NCBI GenBank assembly: GCA_036023115.1
Contig: JAYKKT010000073.1
Coordinates: 10,521,001-10,585,000, forward strand
From: Brasenia schreberi
Lineage: Eukaryota > Streptophyta > Magnoliopsida > Nymphaeales > Cabombaceae
Direction: 5' to 3'
Length of the DNA: 64,000 bases
The notes beneath the pieces are model-generated. The model was not told where the DNA came from and did no database searches. It worked only from the letters and a program-made list of their open reading frames with translations. Numbering within the stretch: position 1 is the stretch's first letter; each line of letters opens with the position of its first letter. Both the position numbers and the translations under genes were made by a program. Positions 1 through 11,826 of the stretch are shown here, piece by piece.

Positions 1-3000
1 CGTGTGTAGTCACCCCATTTAACCAAGATGACCCTTCCACCATATGGGGACTGAGCATCCCCATCTGCACAGAAAGCTAATGTTTAGACTGCAAAATGGC
101 TAGTGTAGGCAAGAATCTAACCAGTGCACCCATCTCATGAAAGAACTATTGCACAACAATAGCCAAAGAAACTCATGCCGCAGAAACAAAAGTGCAAATT
201 TCAATAAATTCTCAATAAAAACAAGTTCTGCACCCGTGTTGGACACTGGAAACGTGTACCTCTTGTGTCCGGCATAACACCATCTATTTTAAATACTTTT
301 CAGTGCTATCCCACTAAGGCACTTCATGAATACTAATTGATTACTAAAATGACCTGTTGACTGATTTAAATATTAATTTTCTATTATTTATTTCATAATC
401 ATTAACTGTTTTATGAGATATTAACAATTATATATAATAAAATATACATAACTACACCCCACCATAATTTTTTAAAATTGTGTCCCAGACCAGCACCCGC
501 ACCCTTGTGACATAGACCTATATTTATTGTTGCAAAACGGCATCTGTCATGAATCTTAATCTAGATATAATCTAACACATGAAAGTTTCAAAGAACTAGC
601 TCAAAACTACCATTGGCAGGCGTATCTCTCCAATTCCATGGTGGAACACCATTTGCTGCAACCGCATCGGCAGCGGTTATGGCAAGAGGATGCCCATCAT
701 GATCCAGACGCCTCTCCAAGTTAAGTGATGACCGACCACCATCTGCATGCAGAAATGTGCAATAAATAAAATTGTCACGACTCACAAGAAAAAAAGTTAA
801 GAACAAGTTACATGCTTATAGCAATAAATTATAGCAATGGTCTATTTTAAGCAACAAGTGTCATTAATTCTTTCAGCACATTCAACAACAACAACAACTA
901 ACCCTTTTCCCATACTAGACGGGGTCGGCTACATGGATTCTTTGTTTCCACGGAGCCCTATCATGTGCCATGTTAGCAATTAACTCACAATAAGCTAAGA
1001 TCATTCTTTATTGTTTCTTTCTAACACTTTTGTGGTTGTCCTCTACCTCTTTTAATACTTTCCAAATTTAGTTTTTCATACCTTCTTATAGATTCTTCTT
1101 TTGATCTTCTTTCTTATGTTCAAACCATCTTAAACGATATTCTCTCATTTTATCCTCTATTGGTGCTACTCCTAATTTGTTTCTAATAACCTCATTATAT
1201 ATACGGTCTTTTCTTATAAGACCACTCATCCATCTCAGCATCTTCATTTCTGTTACAAACATCCTTTATGATTACCCAACACTCAAAACCATAAAACATG
1301 GCAGGTCTAATTGATGCTCTATAATATTTACCTTTTAACTTTAATGATATCTTCTTATCACAAAGAATACCTTATGCTTCTCTCCATTTTAACCAACCAA
1401 CATTAATTCTATGCGTAACATCTCCATCAATTCTTCCATCACTCTGAAAAATTGACTCCAGGTATTTAAAACTATCTTTTTGGGGGATGCAATGTGTGCC
1501 AATTTTAATTTTATGTCCTCTGAAGTAACCAAATGATCAAACTTACATTCCATATATTTTGTCTTTGTTCTACTAAGTCGGAGGCCTTTGCTTTCTAATA
1601 TTTTTCTCCATAGTTTGATTTTCTACTAACTTTTTTCTTATACTCTTCCGCTAACACAATGTCATCTTCAAATAACATACACCAAGGTACTTCATCTTGA
1701 ATATATTTTGTTAACTCATTAATCACCATTATAAATAAGTATGGATTAAAGTTGATCCTTGATGTAACCCAATATTAACTTCAAAGAAGTTTGTCATTCC
1801 TTTATGAGTCCTCACACATGTTTTTGAATCATCGTACATGTCTCTTATAAGGTTTATGTATGTCAATGGGATACCTCTTTTTTCCAAAATTCTCTAAAGA
1901 ACCTCCCTCGGTACCCTATCGTAAGCTTTTTCTACATCAATAAATATGACGTGAAGGTCTTTTTTTTTTGCTCTAAAATGTTCCATAAGACGTTTCAAAA
2001 GGTGAATCGCTTCAACAGTAGATTTGCCTAGCATGAATCCAAATCCAAATTGGTTCTCTGTTGTACTCGATACTTGTCTTAACCTACGTTCAATAATTCT
2101 TTCTCACAATTTCATACTATGGCTCATTAAATTGATACCCCGATAATTTGCACAATTCTAAATGTCTCCCTTGTTCTAATATATGGGTATAAATGTACTC
2201 GCTCTCTATTCCTCGGGCATCTTTTGGTTTCTTCATATTTCATTAAATAATCTTTTGAGCCAAGTGATTCCTGTTTCTCCTAGGAGTTTCCAAACTTCTA
2301 TAGGAATATTGTGTGGTCCTACCGATTTACCATCCTTCATATGTTTAAGAGCCTCTTTGACTTTATTCTTTTGAATACATCGGTAGAAATTGTGGTTTAT
2401 ATACTTTTCTGATTTGGCTAACTCTCCTAAGCTAATACTAACATCTTTATTTTCATTAAAAAGCTTATAAAAATAGTTTTTCCATCTATTTCTTATATCA
2501 TCATTTGCCACTAGAATTTTTTCGTCCCCGTCTTTGATACATCTAACAAAATTAAGATCTTTAGTTTTTTTATCCCTTACATGGACGGAGTTTAATTCTT
2601 TGTGCACATTAATAACATTAAAAAGAATGACATGGCAAATGTGATCAAATCCATAAATTTAGGCAAAGTTTGCTAGCAGACATTTTGCAAAGCAATCATA
2701 TACAAACAATGAATGAACCTGTGACAAAGCAAACCAGGCTGCATTTACCATCCGAACATCAGACCATGTCATCACAGCATGTAGCAATCAAAGACCAAAG
2801 ATAAATGCAGTTTGTTGATCGCAAATGCTTTAACATCCTGAGACACCCTTTTACTTAAACCTTTTCCCTACATCCTGGTACTCATCTTCTCACGTATCTG
2901 TTTTTTTATATTACTAAGGCACATACTCCTTGATTGAGAACTCTAATTCACACGCTTTGTGAAGTGGAGCAAAAAGATTGCTGTTTTATGTCTCTATTGG

Positions 3001-5975
3001 ATGGCAGTCCCTTCACACATAGTAGCATCATAACTCCACGGGACTAGGGTTTCACAATCTATTGTTGATCCAATCCCTTTGTACCCTATGTATCTCAAGC
3101 ACATGATTATGAGCAATCATTTTGCTTACAAAGCAAACACTTAAACCCTTGTTGCATTAACTTTTAATTGCTTCCTATGAAAAGGACCTGATGTTCAGGA
3201 TATGCCCATCCACGATCAAGACAATCAGTGTGAAAATTGAAAGCCAAGTGAATTGAACATATATACAAGTATACGTGCAGGGGGCACAACCATAGCATCT
3301 ATACAATACATTGTCAAAATTACATAATATAAGCATATGTATAAGCACCCAGCACCACGTCCTTGGAGAGTATCGGTTTTCATTAGCACATAAGAGTATA
3401 TGACAGCAAAATTGAGACAATTATGCGGTTCATTCTTCCTTTCCCACGTTTGTAAAGTAAAATTTTATACTAATAGTCTAATATCACAAAATTGAGTTAG
3501 TTCAGTATAACATAATTGTAACTAGTTACCACGCAAATGATGAGGGGGTGGATTTCTTGATTATGAAATTAGTGACTTCTTTAAGGAATTAGGCAAGACA
3601 ACATTGTGGTGTCAACTTGCAAGCAACCAACAACAACAACTTGCAAGTAACCAACAGAAAGGGAAATAGCTGGGAGAAGATCAGCAACACTAGGTGAAAG
3701 CATGATGTACAAATAGAAAAAAAAACCTCATTGTGAGTGAAATTGAATCGGACGCATGCACTGTTAGCCTAATCCCTCGATATGGATACATTAGATCTAT
3801 GAAAACAGTCATTGCAGGATATGACCAATGTAAAGCAAAAGAAACAAAATGAAACTGTGACAGCATGCAATACAACTAGACAAAGATCAAAATTAAAGCA
3901 AAAGAAACAGAATGAAACTCTGACAGCATGCAATACAACTAGATAAAGATCAAAATATTGTAGACTAAAGAATGAAGTACCTTCCGCAGATCCAAAAGGA
4001 ATATTGGCATCCTCAAGACCTATGGGAAAGAAAATAAGAACCGTTTAGCAACAAACAACTACAACAACTAAGCCTTTTCTCATACTAGATGGGGTCGGCT
4101 ACATGGAACTTGGTTTCCACTAGAATCCATGGTGAATAAGTATGACAAAGTTTTATGTCGGCTGTCGGAAGCCTATTGCAATCCTCCTCCTTTATCCGGG
4201 CTTGGGACATCCATGCAAGAGTTGATCCCTTACATGGGCAGAGTTCGTTTAGCAATTGCACTGATTCAAAGAAATACAGTAAAAGTGTAATCTTTCAATC
4301 ATGACACCTCAAACCATCATTTCCATCACATGCACAGAAAATCCACCTAAGTTTTATATCAAAATAAAACAAAAGAACTCGAGCCATTTCTTGATGGTGT
4401 GAGGATATGATCTGGTTGGGAGCTAACAGATGTTAGGTGCTGGGATAATAACCAAGCCCGAAGTGTTCCTGGAATTTCTAGGGGTGAATACTGAGACAAA
4501 GTGAAGAGAAATGCAAACGTTAAAAAATATCACATGAACTGAAGTACAATAAAGAGATGCTGTTATACGATCGAAGCTCAGTAAAAAAGATACTTGCAAA
4601 ACAATAGCCCAATACTTTTATACAATCTGAACACTGAATACTTCTTTAGTATAAGGTTTAATGCTAGATTAACTACATTTAATCTGTTATCTTTTTCTTT
4701 TGTAATTCTTTTGTAACACAGAACTAAGACAAGACACATAAACAGATGCAGGTGACCTGACGTACAGATCAAAACATGAAGAATTTTTCAGTGCCTCAGC
4801 CACCGGTCTACCAGAAGATGATGACTTGAGCACCTACAGAAAGCACCCCCACTGAACTATCGGCTTAGATGGCTTTGACCTCATCCACAAGCCATATGAA
4901 GTAGAACATCAGTTCATTCTAGGTCTGAACCCCATATACTAATCATATAAAAGATGGACACTCACATTAGGCTTCGACAACAGAGCTACACGTCGGTTCC
5001 TTACTAACATTCACAAACAAATCAAAAAAAGAGATGCATATGCAAAGAAAATTGCTGATAACTCTCTAAAAGGTATCAGCCAAAGAAAGCCTCCCAGATT
5101 GTTACTCCAATAGCTGATGATCTCCAACCAACTTCTGATTCATTTACGGTACTGAAGGATTCAGCGATTGCCATCTCCATTGACGAAAATGTTGGCAGAA
5201 ATCTGACTCATACACATTATTGAGTTCATTCTTGCTCAAAATGCGAGACAAACTCGATATCATAATTGCTACAAACAAATATGAACTCTGAACAAGATCA
5301 AGTACTAAAACTCAATAATGAGATTCAATTCAAAACAAATTACTCAAAGTGAGAGAAGTATTGCAAGCACATCTAACCTAAAAGCCGAAATTGGGGATTC
5401 CCCAAAATGAAAGACTTACCTTTATCAGAGAAGTGCAAGTAGGAATCGACCTTAGAAGGCGGACTCCTGTAAGGCGCGTTCTTCGCCCTCTCCCTAAGCA
5501 AATCCTCAAGCTCCTTGTAGTACGACGTCTTTGCCGAACCGCCACCTCCGCCGCTACTCACACTCCCTCCGCCACCGCCGCCGCCCCTATCATGGTGCCG
5601 CGCCTTCTTATACTCCTTGAGCAGATTCCTCCACTTGTCGGTGCACATAGTGGGGGATCGATCAAACCCTTTTTCTCGCATCTTGGCAGAAATCTGCTCC
5701 CACAGATGCTTGTTCGATTTCGAAGTGTTGAACATCCCGTCCATTTCACGGCGAAGCGCGATTAACGTCCGAATCTCCTCCTGAATCCAGGTTTCCGCTC
5801 GCTTCTTCGGCTGCTTGATTTCGTGATCTTCGCCGCTGCTCTCCGCCAGAATCAGTTGTTGTTGCTGCTGCTGTAAAGGGGATGGTTGTATGCCGTTGGC
5901 GACGACGTCCATCATCATCTCTCTTCCTTCTTCTTTGTAGAAATCAATCGGCGGCCGTTTATCTGCAAGATACAT
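1..5975 (-). CDS. GT-1: Trihelix transcription factor GT-1 (four exons seen, 3' end outside window)
   Basis: Plant trihelix DNA-binding factor of the GT-1 type, a nuclear protein that binds GT elements of light-regulated promoters (family knowledge). My exons are 5420-5975, 3981-4019, 611-742 and 1-64 (partial). All introns are GT-AG and all junctions are phase 1, so the product reads through. Exon 1 holds a Gln run near residue 35, the motif ESSGEDHE, and a trihelix domain (about residues 60-130) with tryptophans at 63, 92 and 115. A Gly-rich linker follows and then [13 protein letters not shown]. Exon 3 encodes [17 protein letters not shown] and exon 4 GGRVI.VKWGDYTR, both matching the C-terminal half of Arabidopsis GT-1. 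I chose the Met at 5975 because it aligns with the Arabidopsis start; an in-frame Met at 6041 would add 22 residues. Intron 2 (3.2 kb) and intron 1 (1.4 kb) carry RTE-derived insertions. The rest of the C-terminus lies beyond position 1. Confidence 0.92.
883..2603 (-). mobile_element. Internally deleted RTE-type LINE in GT-1 intron 2
   Basis: Non-LTR retrotransposon of the plant RTE type, lying in the sense direction of the host gene. The 3' end is at 883, with a TTG-type tail and the family terminus also seen near 34662 and 59800. Upstream of it on the minus strand are degraded reverse transcriptase pieces, including a 124-codon open stretch at 2233-2607 with [16 protein letters not shown]. 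At about 2580 the RT region jumps directly to the family's extreme 5' end (CATGTAAGGGAT). The endonuclease and much 5' sequence are therefore deleted although both termini remain. The 7-base direct repeat gcacatt flanks it at 876-882 and 2604-2610. Stops and frameshifts make it inactive. Confidence 0.8.
3834..3956. repeat. Two-copy tandem repeat of about 61 bp in GT-1 intron 2
   Basis: The block beginning AAAGCAAAAGAAACAAAATG and ending ...AAAGATCAAAAT occurs twice in a row with only a few differences. It lies just downstream (gene sense) of the small exon 3981-4019. It has no coding potential. Confidence 0.75.
4052..4245 (-). mobile_element. Au-like SINE / minimal RTE derivative in GT-1 intron 1
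   Basis: A 194-bp element flanked by the perfect 10-base direct repeat cgtttagcaa (4042-4051 and 4246-4255). On the minus strand it starts with CTGCCCATGTAAGGGATC, continues through CCAAGCCCGGATAAAGGAGG and a CAGCCGACATAAAAC segment, and ends with CATGTAGCCGACCCC...AAAAGGCTTAGTTGTTG. Its head matches the 5' terminus of the 3.95-kb RTE at 34662-38616 and its tail matches the 3' terminus of the same family. From memory it resembles the plant Au SINE family. I could not identify clear pol III boxes, so it may be an internal-deletion derivative of the LINE instead. Confidence 0.75.
5500..5595 (-). repeat. Glycine-coding GGC/GGT repeat inside GT-1 exon 1
   Basis: The coding strand runs through two blocks of Gly codons (seven, then five) separated by SVSS. 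They lie between the trihelix domain and the [10 protein letters not shown] helix. In Arabidopsis GT-1 this linker is short, so length variation here is probably tolerated. Confidence 0.7.
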
Positions 5976-6179
5976 GGTCGGTGGCAAAGGGGAGAGAGAA
6001 GATGATGGGCTTGTGGGGACAGAGGGTTTCACAGAAAACATGGATTCTCATCCATGGAGAGGTGAGATTTGAGGATTTCGTTGCTGAATTTGTGGTTTGA
6101 TCAAATGCGTGGCGGGGGAACTGGTTCAAGACAAGGAGAAGGTTCGATTCGGCAGGGTTTTGGGGGTTTCCTTTGTACT

Positions 6180-7490
6180 TTCTTCCCGAAGGCGATTTTT
6201 TATTTAACGGGGATATAAAGAAAATATTTCATTTGGTTCTTTTCATTCGAGGGTCGTGCACCTTGACTCCCACAAAGAATATCACTTCACCTGGCTAAGA
6301 GGGCATCAGTTGAAGGTCATAAGTTTGATGCATCATCTGGTTTCGGCCTCCCCTTTATACCAAAAAGAACTCCACTCTGCTATACATGAGTAGGGCCACC
6401 AAAACAATTGGAAAGAATCCAACGATGGCTGCTGGTGTTACCGTGTTTGGTTTGTTTCCTGTACAAGTCAGCTCATGTTTGTTCATTTAAGAACAATTTA
6501 TATTCAAATATGTTCTTGAACTGTTCGTATTTGATAAAGAGTCGAGTTTGAACTGTTTGTATTCTTTCTAGCTTGTGTTCAAATATCTTCATATTGTCTA
6601 GAGGGATATATGCTTTTTATAATTGATCTATTGTAGCATTAAGAAACCAAGTAATAGAAATAGGGTTTACAAGTTTATGACAAGACAAATAGGCCAGGAA
6701 AGCTGGCCTTCTTTGGCGATCTTCACTAACTGAAATGAAAAGAACACACTTTTCATGTTCATTTCAGTTGAGGTTCAAGAACCGAACATGAACAAGAGCG
6801 AACTTAGACGGAACTGATCTACATGCCAGGGTTTGATTCTCCCTTTTAGTATTGGGGATATGAAAAAGAGAGTTTGTTTGGTTATTTTTATTTAGAGAGA
6901 AAATTAAGGAATTAAAACCATGTTTATGCCATATGATGGTGAATCTACTGTGAGGGGCATTTCATGATTCGTTCATCTTCTTATTCAGGTACTTTCCACA
7001 TGTCGATCTAGCTGGGTGCATCTTTTCTTTCATGGTTTCTTTTTAGATTCATCGAGTTGGCTCTCTCGTGGTTTATTCTCTATCTATAATGATTAATTTT
7101 GATCAATTTTGAAGGTACAATTGAGCGACGACGTATTCAAGGTTAGTTCTTTTCTCCCCAACTCTTTAATCATTCAAATTTTGGTCAGCAACTGTTTGTG
7201 TGTGTGTATGTGCGTGTGACGCAAATACATGATAAAAACACTCGCGCATGAAGGCATACATAAACGTGAAAGCAAGAAACTGTTCCCCAACTTATATTAA
7301 CATATCCAAGTGTTTAAGCAACTTTCTTTCTAATTGTACATGAAAGTTTGGCGCGTCTTTGTTCCATATAGCCAACTGGCTTTAGCCAAGCACTACTAAT
7401 ATACTTTATAGCTTAAACCAGATGTTAAAATGCTTTCATCAGCTCAAATGGTTGGACTGAACACTGTTGCAGATAACAGTAAAATCGGTG
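6180..7490. other. Intergenic region between GT-1 and the kinase gene
   Basis: No coding region recognised. It should contain the GT-1 promoter, since GT-1 reads leftward from about 5975. At 6286-6372 there is a short sequence ending TTTCGGCCTCCC, then TTTATACC and an A-rich tail. It resembles copies near 17000 and 17205, so it may be an old SINE of one family. A (GT)n-like stretch lies near 7196-7220. Confidence 0.5.
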
Positions 7491-8199
7491 AAGCCGTCTT
7501 CAACTTGAACCTTTGGTGGGTGATTCGTCTTTTTTCTTCTTTAAATGTTGACTCTCCAACTCTTGGTTGATCCTTTTCTGCTTGTCAACTTCGTCCTGCA
7601 GATTGATGATCTCCATTATCAAACTCTGCACTTGTAACCACAGCTCTAAGCATCTCAAATCTTCACATATCTTGTCTGCTGCGCCACACATCTTCATCAT
7701 CCCGACCAACATCTCACCCTGTTTCAGAGAAGCAGAGAGAATTGAATGCAGATGAGCTGCCACCATTAATCTCATGGCCTCTTCACTTTCCTTTTCTGCC
7801 ATCTCCACCTTGTCTTGCTTTCTTGTTTTATCTTTAGTTTCAACTTCTGATTCTAGAGATGTTTTGCATGGTTCTGTCACAAGAAAAAAATGGATCCACG
7901 AGGAGGGAGGAAATGTTAGTATCGAACATATATGATTCCTTACGATTACAAGGTTCACTTGAATACGAAATTCAGTCTGAAGAAAAGGCAATAATACAGA
8001 GTTCTTTTCAGTTCAAGGAAACTTTTGTTTTAGAAATCTTGCCTTCGTTGTTACATGGTATAAGCGGAAATTCTCCAGGAAGAAAAGATGGCTGATGAAT
8101 GCATACCATCTTGGTTTCCATTGTGCTTCATCACTTGAGAATTAGCTTCCCCATTCTGCTCTTCAATGAGTGCTCTTGTTGACTCCAGTTGCTCACCTA

Positions 8200-8765
8200 A
8201 CATAGGAAGCAACATCATTTCCCTTCACTTTTGGAGAAAGGGCAAATTTACAATCCATATGCTCACTTTTAGAGATCTTACCTTTTATAGGTTTAGACAA
8301 ATCATACTAATTTGTTGTCACCTATACAAGCATGTCATTTTGGATAACAGAAGCAATCTAAGACCATGTACTCTTAGGAGGAACTATTTTGAGACAACTT
8401 AACCATAATGATCCCGCAAATCTCGTCAGTTATATAATGTCTCTACGGCACATCTTATTTGATGGTGGTATGCTTGGGCCCCAACATAACTGGATCACAT
8501 GTCAGATATGTGGTGGGGATTCGATATAATGCACCTTAATTACCTGAGCTTCACTTCCTACCTATGCTGTGGTCTGGATGTTACTGTTTACGAGCATAAA
8601 TTTTGTGGCCTTTCCTCTACTTTTTAAGGTGCATGAGTCCCACTTTCACAGTTATCATGTGAGAGATTCATGCTTGCCATGTGAGATGTGTGGTGGGGAT
8701 TGAATATCACAGAATCAATCTCATACGACCTAATCTTGCCCGGCTACTCAGTGGTGCGAAGGTTA
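8200..8765. other. Kinase gene intron
   Basis: Non-coding interval between the phase-compatible kinase exons. It contains two related segments, near 8480-8530 and 8660-8710, sharing GGATCACATGTCAGATATGT-like text followed by GTGGTGGGGATT. Otherwise I see nothing in it. Confidence 0.4.
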
Positions 8766-9236
8766 CCTTGTTTTTCATGCACTGCAGCAACAACATTCGA
8801 AGTCTGTGATTGTTTCCCCTGTTTCTGTGTCTAGCTGCTCATCTATCTTGATGATAATCTTAATGGCATTGTGCTCTTTGGGAAAGACAGGGTCCATTTT
8901 TTAGATCTCCTCGTTGAAATTCCACCCACTAATCCTCCTAGACTTCATGCTCATCTTTTCTTCATTTTCGTCAACTCTAGGAATCGTAATTGCTGTTCTA
9001 TCTTCAACACTAGGCAAGTCCTTCAAGATGATCTTCAGTAGATGTTCTGAACCTTTACACTTCTTGAAGAAGGGATGCTTCAAGAGTTTCTCTGCCGAGG
9101 GTCGTTTGCTCGGATCACCAACTATGAGACACATACCGATCATGTCCTTGAATGTCTTAGAGAACTTCTTATCATTTGGAGACGATCCAGAGGAAGCGAT
9201 CTGCAAAGATGCTTGAGATATGAGTGCCTTTGCAGT

Positions 9237-9269
<33 letters not shown>

Positions 9270-9275
9270 GGGGGG
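9237..9275. repeat. Poly-G homopolymer within kinase coding sequence
   Basis: Thirty-two consecutive G at 9237-9268, one A, then six G. It lies exactly where the kinase domain changes frame. Homopolymers of this length are both mutation-prone and error-prone in sequencing, so the true length is doubtful. Confidence 0.9.
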
Positions 9276-10088
9276 TTGGAGAGAGGAGGATGGCCATGGG
9301 CTAGCTCTAAAGCCGTGATCCCAAAAGACCACATGTCAGCTTTGTAGTTGCAGCCATAGCAGCTCTTGCAAGCCAGTACCTCCGGTGCCATCCAGTATGG
9401 TGTTCCTGTAACATCTGTGAGTAAATTCGGCCCCGATGAGTTCTCAAACATCGATCCCGATACAACTCCAAAGTCTGCAACTTTTGTAGTACCATCACTG
9501 TCAACAAGTATATTACTGGCCTTGATGTCGCCATGGACGCGACCTTGACAGTGAAGATAGTCTAGTGCTTTGAGCGTATCCCGGAGTATGATAGCAATGA
9601 CTGGCTCATCTAGATCTCTTGGGAAAGATGAAGTGATTATAGAATGCAGGGATCCACAAGCCATGAAAGGCATGACAATCCACAGTGAAGGTCCAACAAT
9701 GAAAGAGCAGTGAGCAGTGAGGAGGTTTGGATGAGACAAGAGGGCCATGGTCTGAGTCTCCCGGCGAAGGCTGTCGAGATTGAGGTTCGGTGAGCGCTCG
9801 AGGTCGACTGCTTTTATTGCTACGGTCGATCTCAATGGAAAGCAGGTGGCCTTGTAAACTACAGCACTAACACCATGGCCTATGACATTAAGAAGTTGAT
9901 AAGCACAAGGGTCCACAGGGTAAGTCACCTTTCCTTTAGCAGTGACAGAGGAAACCTTTTGCTCTTGAGCCATGCTTGGTGTTTGCTTAATGGTTGCCTA
10001 GAAAGCTGTCAAGGGGTTACTGAAAATGGCTTCAACTACAAAGTGATGCAAGGAACACCCCAGCTTCTGAGATGCAACACCTTTTATA

Positions 10089-10090
<2 letters not shown>

Positions 10091-10171
<81 letters not shown>
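10091..10171. repeat. (CT)n microsatellite upstream of the kinase start
   Basis: About 40 uninterrupted CT units, read as GA on the kinase coding strand. It lies 118 bp upstream of the kinase ATG, in the presumed leader or promoter. GA/CT tracts are common in plant 5' UTRs and can bind BPC/GAGA factors (family knowledge). No function is shown here. Confidence 0.95.
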
Positions 10172-10173
<2 letters not shown>

Positions 10174-10199
10174 GTATGTGTGCGACCGCGTTTGTGAAG

Positions 10200-11131
10200 C
10201 ATGTGAACACCATTAACGGAGATAGTTGTATGGCAGATCTTTTAGTTATTGTTCGTTTTCACAATGCAAAAATATCTATTGATGCTGTGGCTAAGTGTTT
10301 AAGGGTGGAAAATGAAAGAAGTATTGCCAAGCTTTAATGCAGAAGGGATGCTTTGTGGCGAATCTCCATGATAACCATCTTCTTTTCAAGCCAGTTCCTG
10401 AATGAGAGTTGACTGAGCTAAGGGAACAAGTTATGGCAAATTTAACCATGGACTTGTCACTTTGACAAGCAAGACAACAGATAGAAGAATGCTATACAAT
10501 ATATATTGAGCCAAGGTGGGGTGTTCGCCCCACCTGAAATTTCGAAAATCAACTTAAAATATATAGCCCATGGTGGGATCCATGGGCAATAATACATTGT
10601 TCGCCCCACCCGAAAAAAGTTTCTAGAATGGCCACTGTGCGTGTTAATACGAGTCAAGCCAAGCCAAGCCGGACATGTCTTCTTCATTTCCAGCTCATTT
10701 GGCTGAACCTGACATCTCATGTTTTGTTCAGTTTCTTTATATGACGAACCAAACACAAACATGCTCGTCATTAATTGAACCATGCTCAATCACAAGCGGC
10801 CCGATTTCATTACTAGACCTTGTGTACAATAGCGACATGAAACAAGCAAATCCCAATACTTACCAAAACATTATGATTTTAACAGGGCCTTCACGACCAT
10901 CTTGGATGAACCCATGGCACGTAGATAACCTACCTTAAGTTCAAGTAATGAAGGTATATATGTATGTGCCATGTTGGGGAAGACGGTAGAGTTTTGGATG
11001 TGTTAACTTCAGTCGTGATGTTTCTTTCCTTTTTAGTGGTCTATGCTTTATTCACGTGAACTTGTAAACACTTCAACTACAAACTCTATGCTCTTGTGGT
11101 TTGGTGCATGTCAAGAAACTATTGTAGAAAT
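10200..11131. other. Intergenic region upstream of the kinase, with a MITE-like repeat
   Basis: No gene recognised. Roughly 10495-10638 is related to the hAT MITE at 16358-16495: shared text includes TTCGCCCCACC, CCATGG and TAATACA, and it ends TTTCTAGAATGGCCACTG. Only one terminus is clear. Confidence 0.4.
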
Positions 11132-11390
11132 TGTCATAATTTCACACTCAAACACAAATAAAATCAACATGGAATATTGGGGCAGTCAGCTACCCTCTCT
11201 TCTCTTTATTTCCAACATTTAGATTGTTTGCTGGTAGGGTTTCCCCTTAAATACAAGTATTACAATGTTAATCACAATTACAGCAATGCCATTAATGAGC
11301 CTAATTTAAAGCTACCTTTAAAAACAAAGAAACGATAAACTAAGTACTGTATTAATATAAGTAAAGGATATAATTGTAGCCTTCTTAACA
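11132..11390 (-). repeat. 3' LTR of the RT-less copia element
   Basis: 259 bp, starting TGTTAAGAAGG on the minus strand and ending ATTATGACA. It is similar to the 5' LTR at 14418-14701 with scattered substitutions and a few short indels, so the insertion is not recent. Confidence 0.9.
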
Positions 11391-11544
11391 CTTCTCCTCA
11401 AGTTGGGTGAAAGATAGACGTTACACCAAACTTGTTACATAGTCTTTGCAACTGATTTCTATTAAGAGCTTTGGTTAACATGTTTGCACACTAATTATTT
11501 GTCTTCACATGTTTGAGTTCAAATTCTTTGGATCACACACTGTC

Positions 11545-11826
11545 TCATATAAAATGACAATCAATTTCAATATGTTTAGTTCTCTCGGGATACATAAGAT
11601 TTGATGCAATTTGAATGGTTATTTTGCTGTCACAGATAGAATATCCAACAAACACACAACAAACCCGTGGATCTAACTTGTCACGAAAGAGATCATGTAC
11701 ATGAACAAAATAGAGGCATCCAAAAACTCGTGGTGTGATGTGAAAGGGGTCAACTTCTGGTTTTACCTTATGAAATGGTAATTCTCCTTTAAGGATAGTG
11801 GATGACACTTTATTGATAAGAAACAT
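11545..11826 (-). pseudogene. Copia integrase C-terminus fused to RNase H C-terminus
   Basis: A 93-codon open stretch. The first part reads RVFGCLYFVHVHD...RDKLDPR..CVFVGYS, the end of copia integrase. It then passes with no stop to IQIASN...ERTKHIEIDCHFI, the end of copia RNase H. In intact elements the whole reverse transcriptase lies between these motifs. I infer an in-frame internal deletion. Confidence 0.8.

Larger units (their letters stand above)
7500..9973 (-). pseudogene. BLUS1-like STE20/GCK protein kinase, frame broken at a poly-G run and beyond
   Basis: Plant STE20/GCK-like kinase of the BLUS1 group (the Arabidopsis member acts in blue-light stomatal opening). From Met at 9973: glycine loop [10 protein letters not shown] (32-41), VAIK lysine 54, catalytic loop HGDIKASN (147-154; Gly replaces the HRD arginine), DFG at 167-169, APE at 196-198, then [18 protein letters not shown]. 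At 9237-9268 a run of 32 G (C in gene sense) replaces the expected PPMK segment and shifts the frame. The kinase continues in another frame with [32 protein letters not shown] and ISGWNFNEE, then meets a stop near 8901. A further slip is needed before 8765. Two downstream exons splice in phase: 8106-8196 and 7500-7873, the latter a charged coiled coil ending in a TGA. Several independent slips favour a decayed gene; the homopolymer could also be an assembly error. Kinase identity is certain, its functional state is not. Confidence 0.8.

Noticed and set aside
5391..5765. 124-codon plus-strand open stretch
   Set aside because: Antisense shadow of GT-1 exon 1, which has clear homology on minus.
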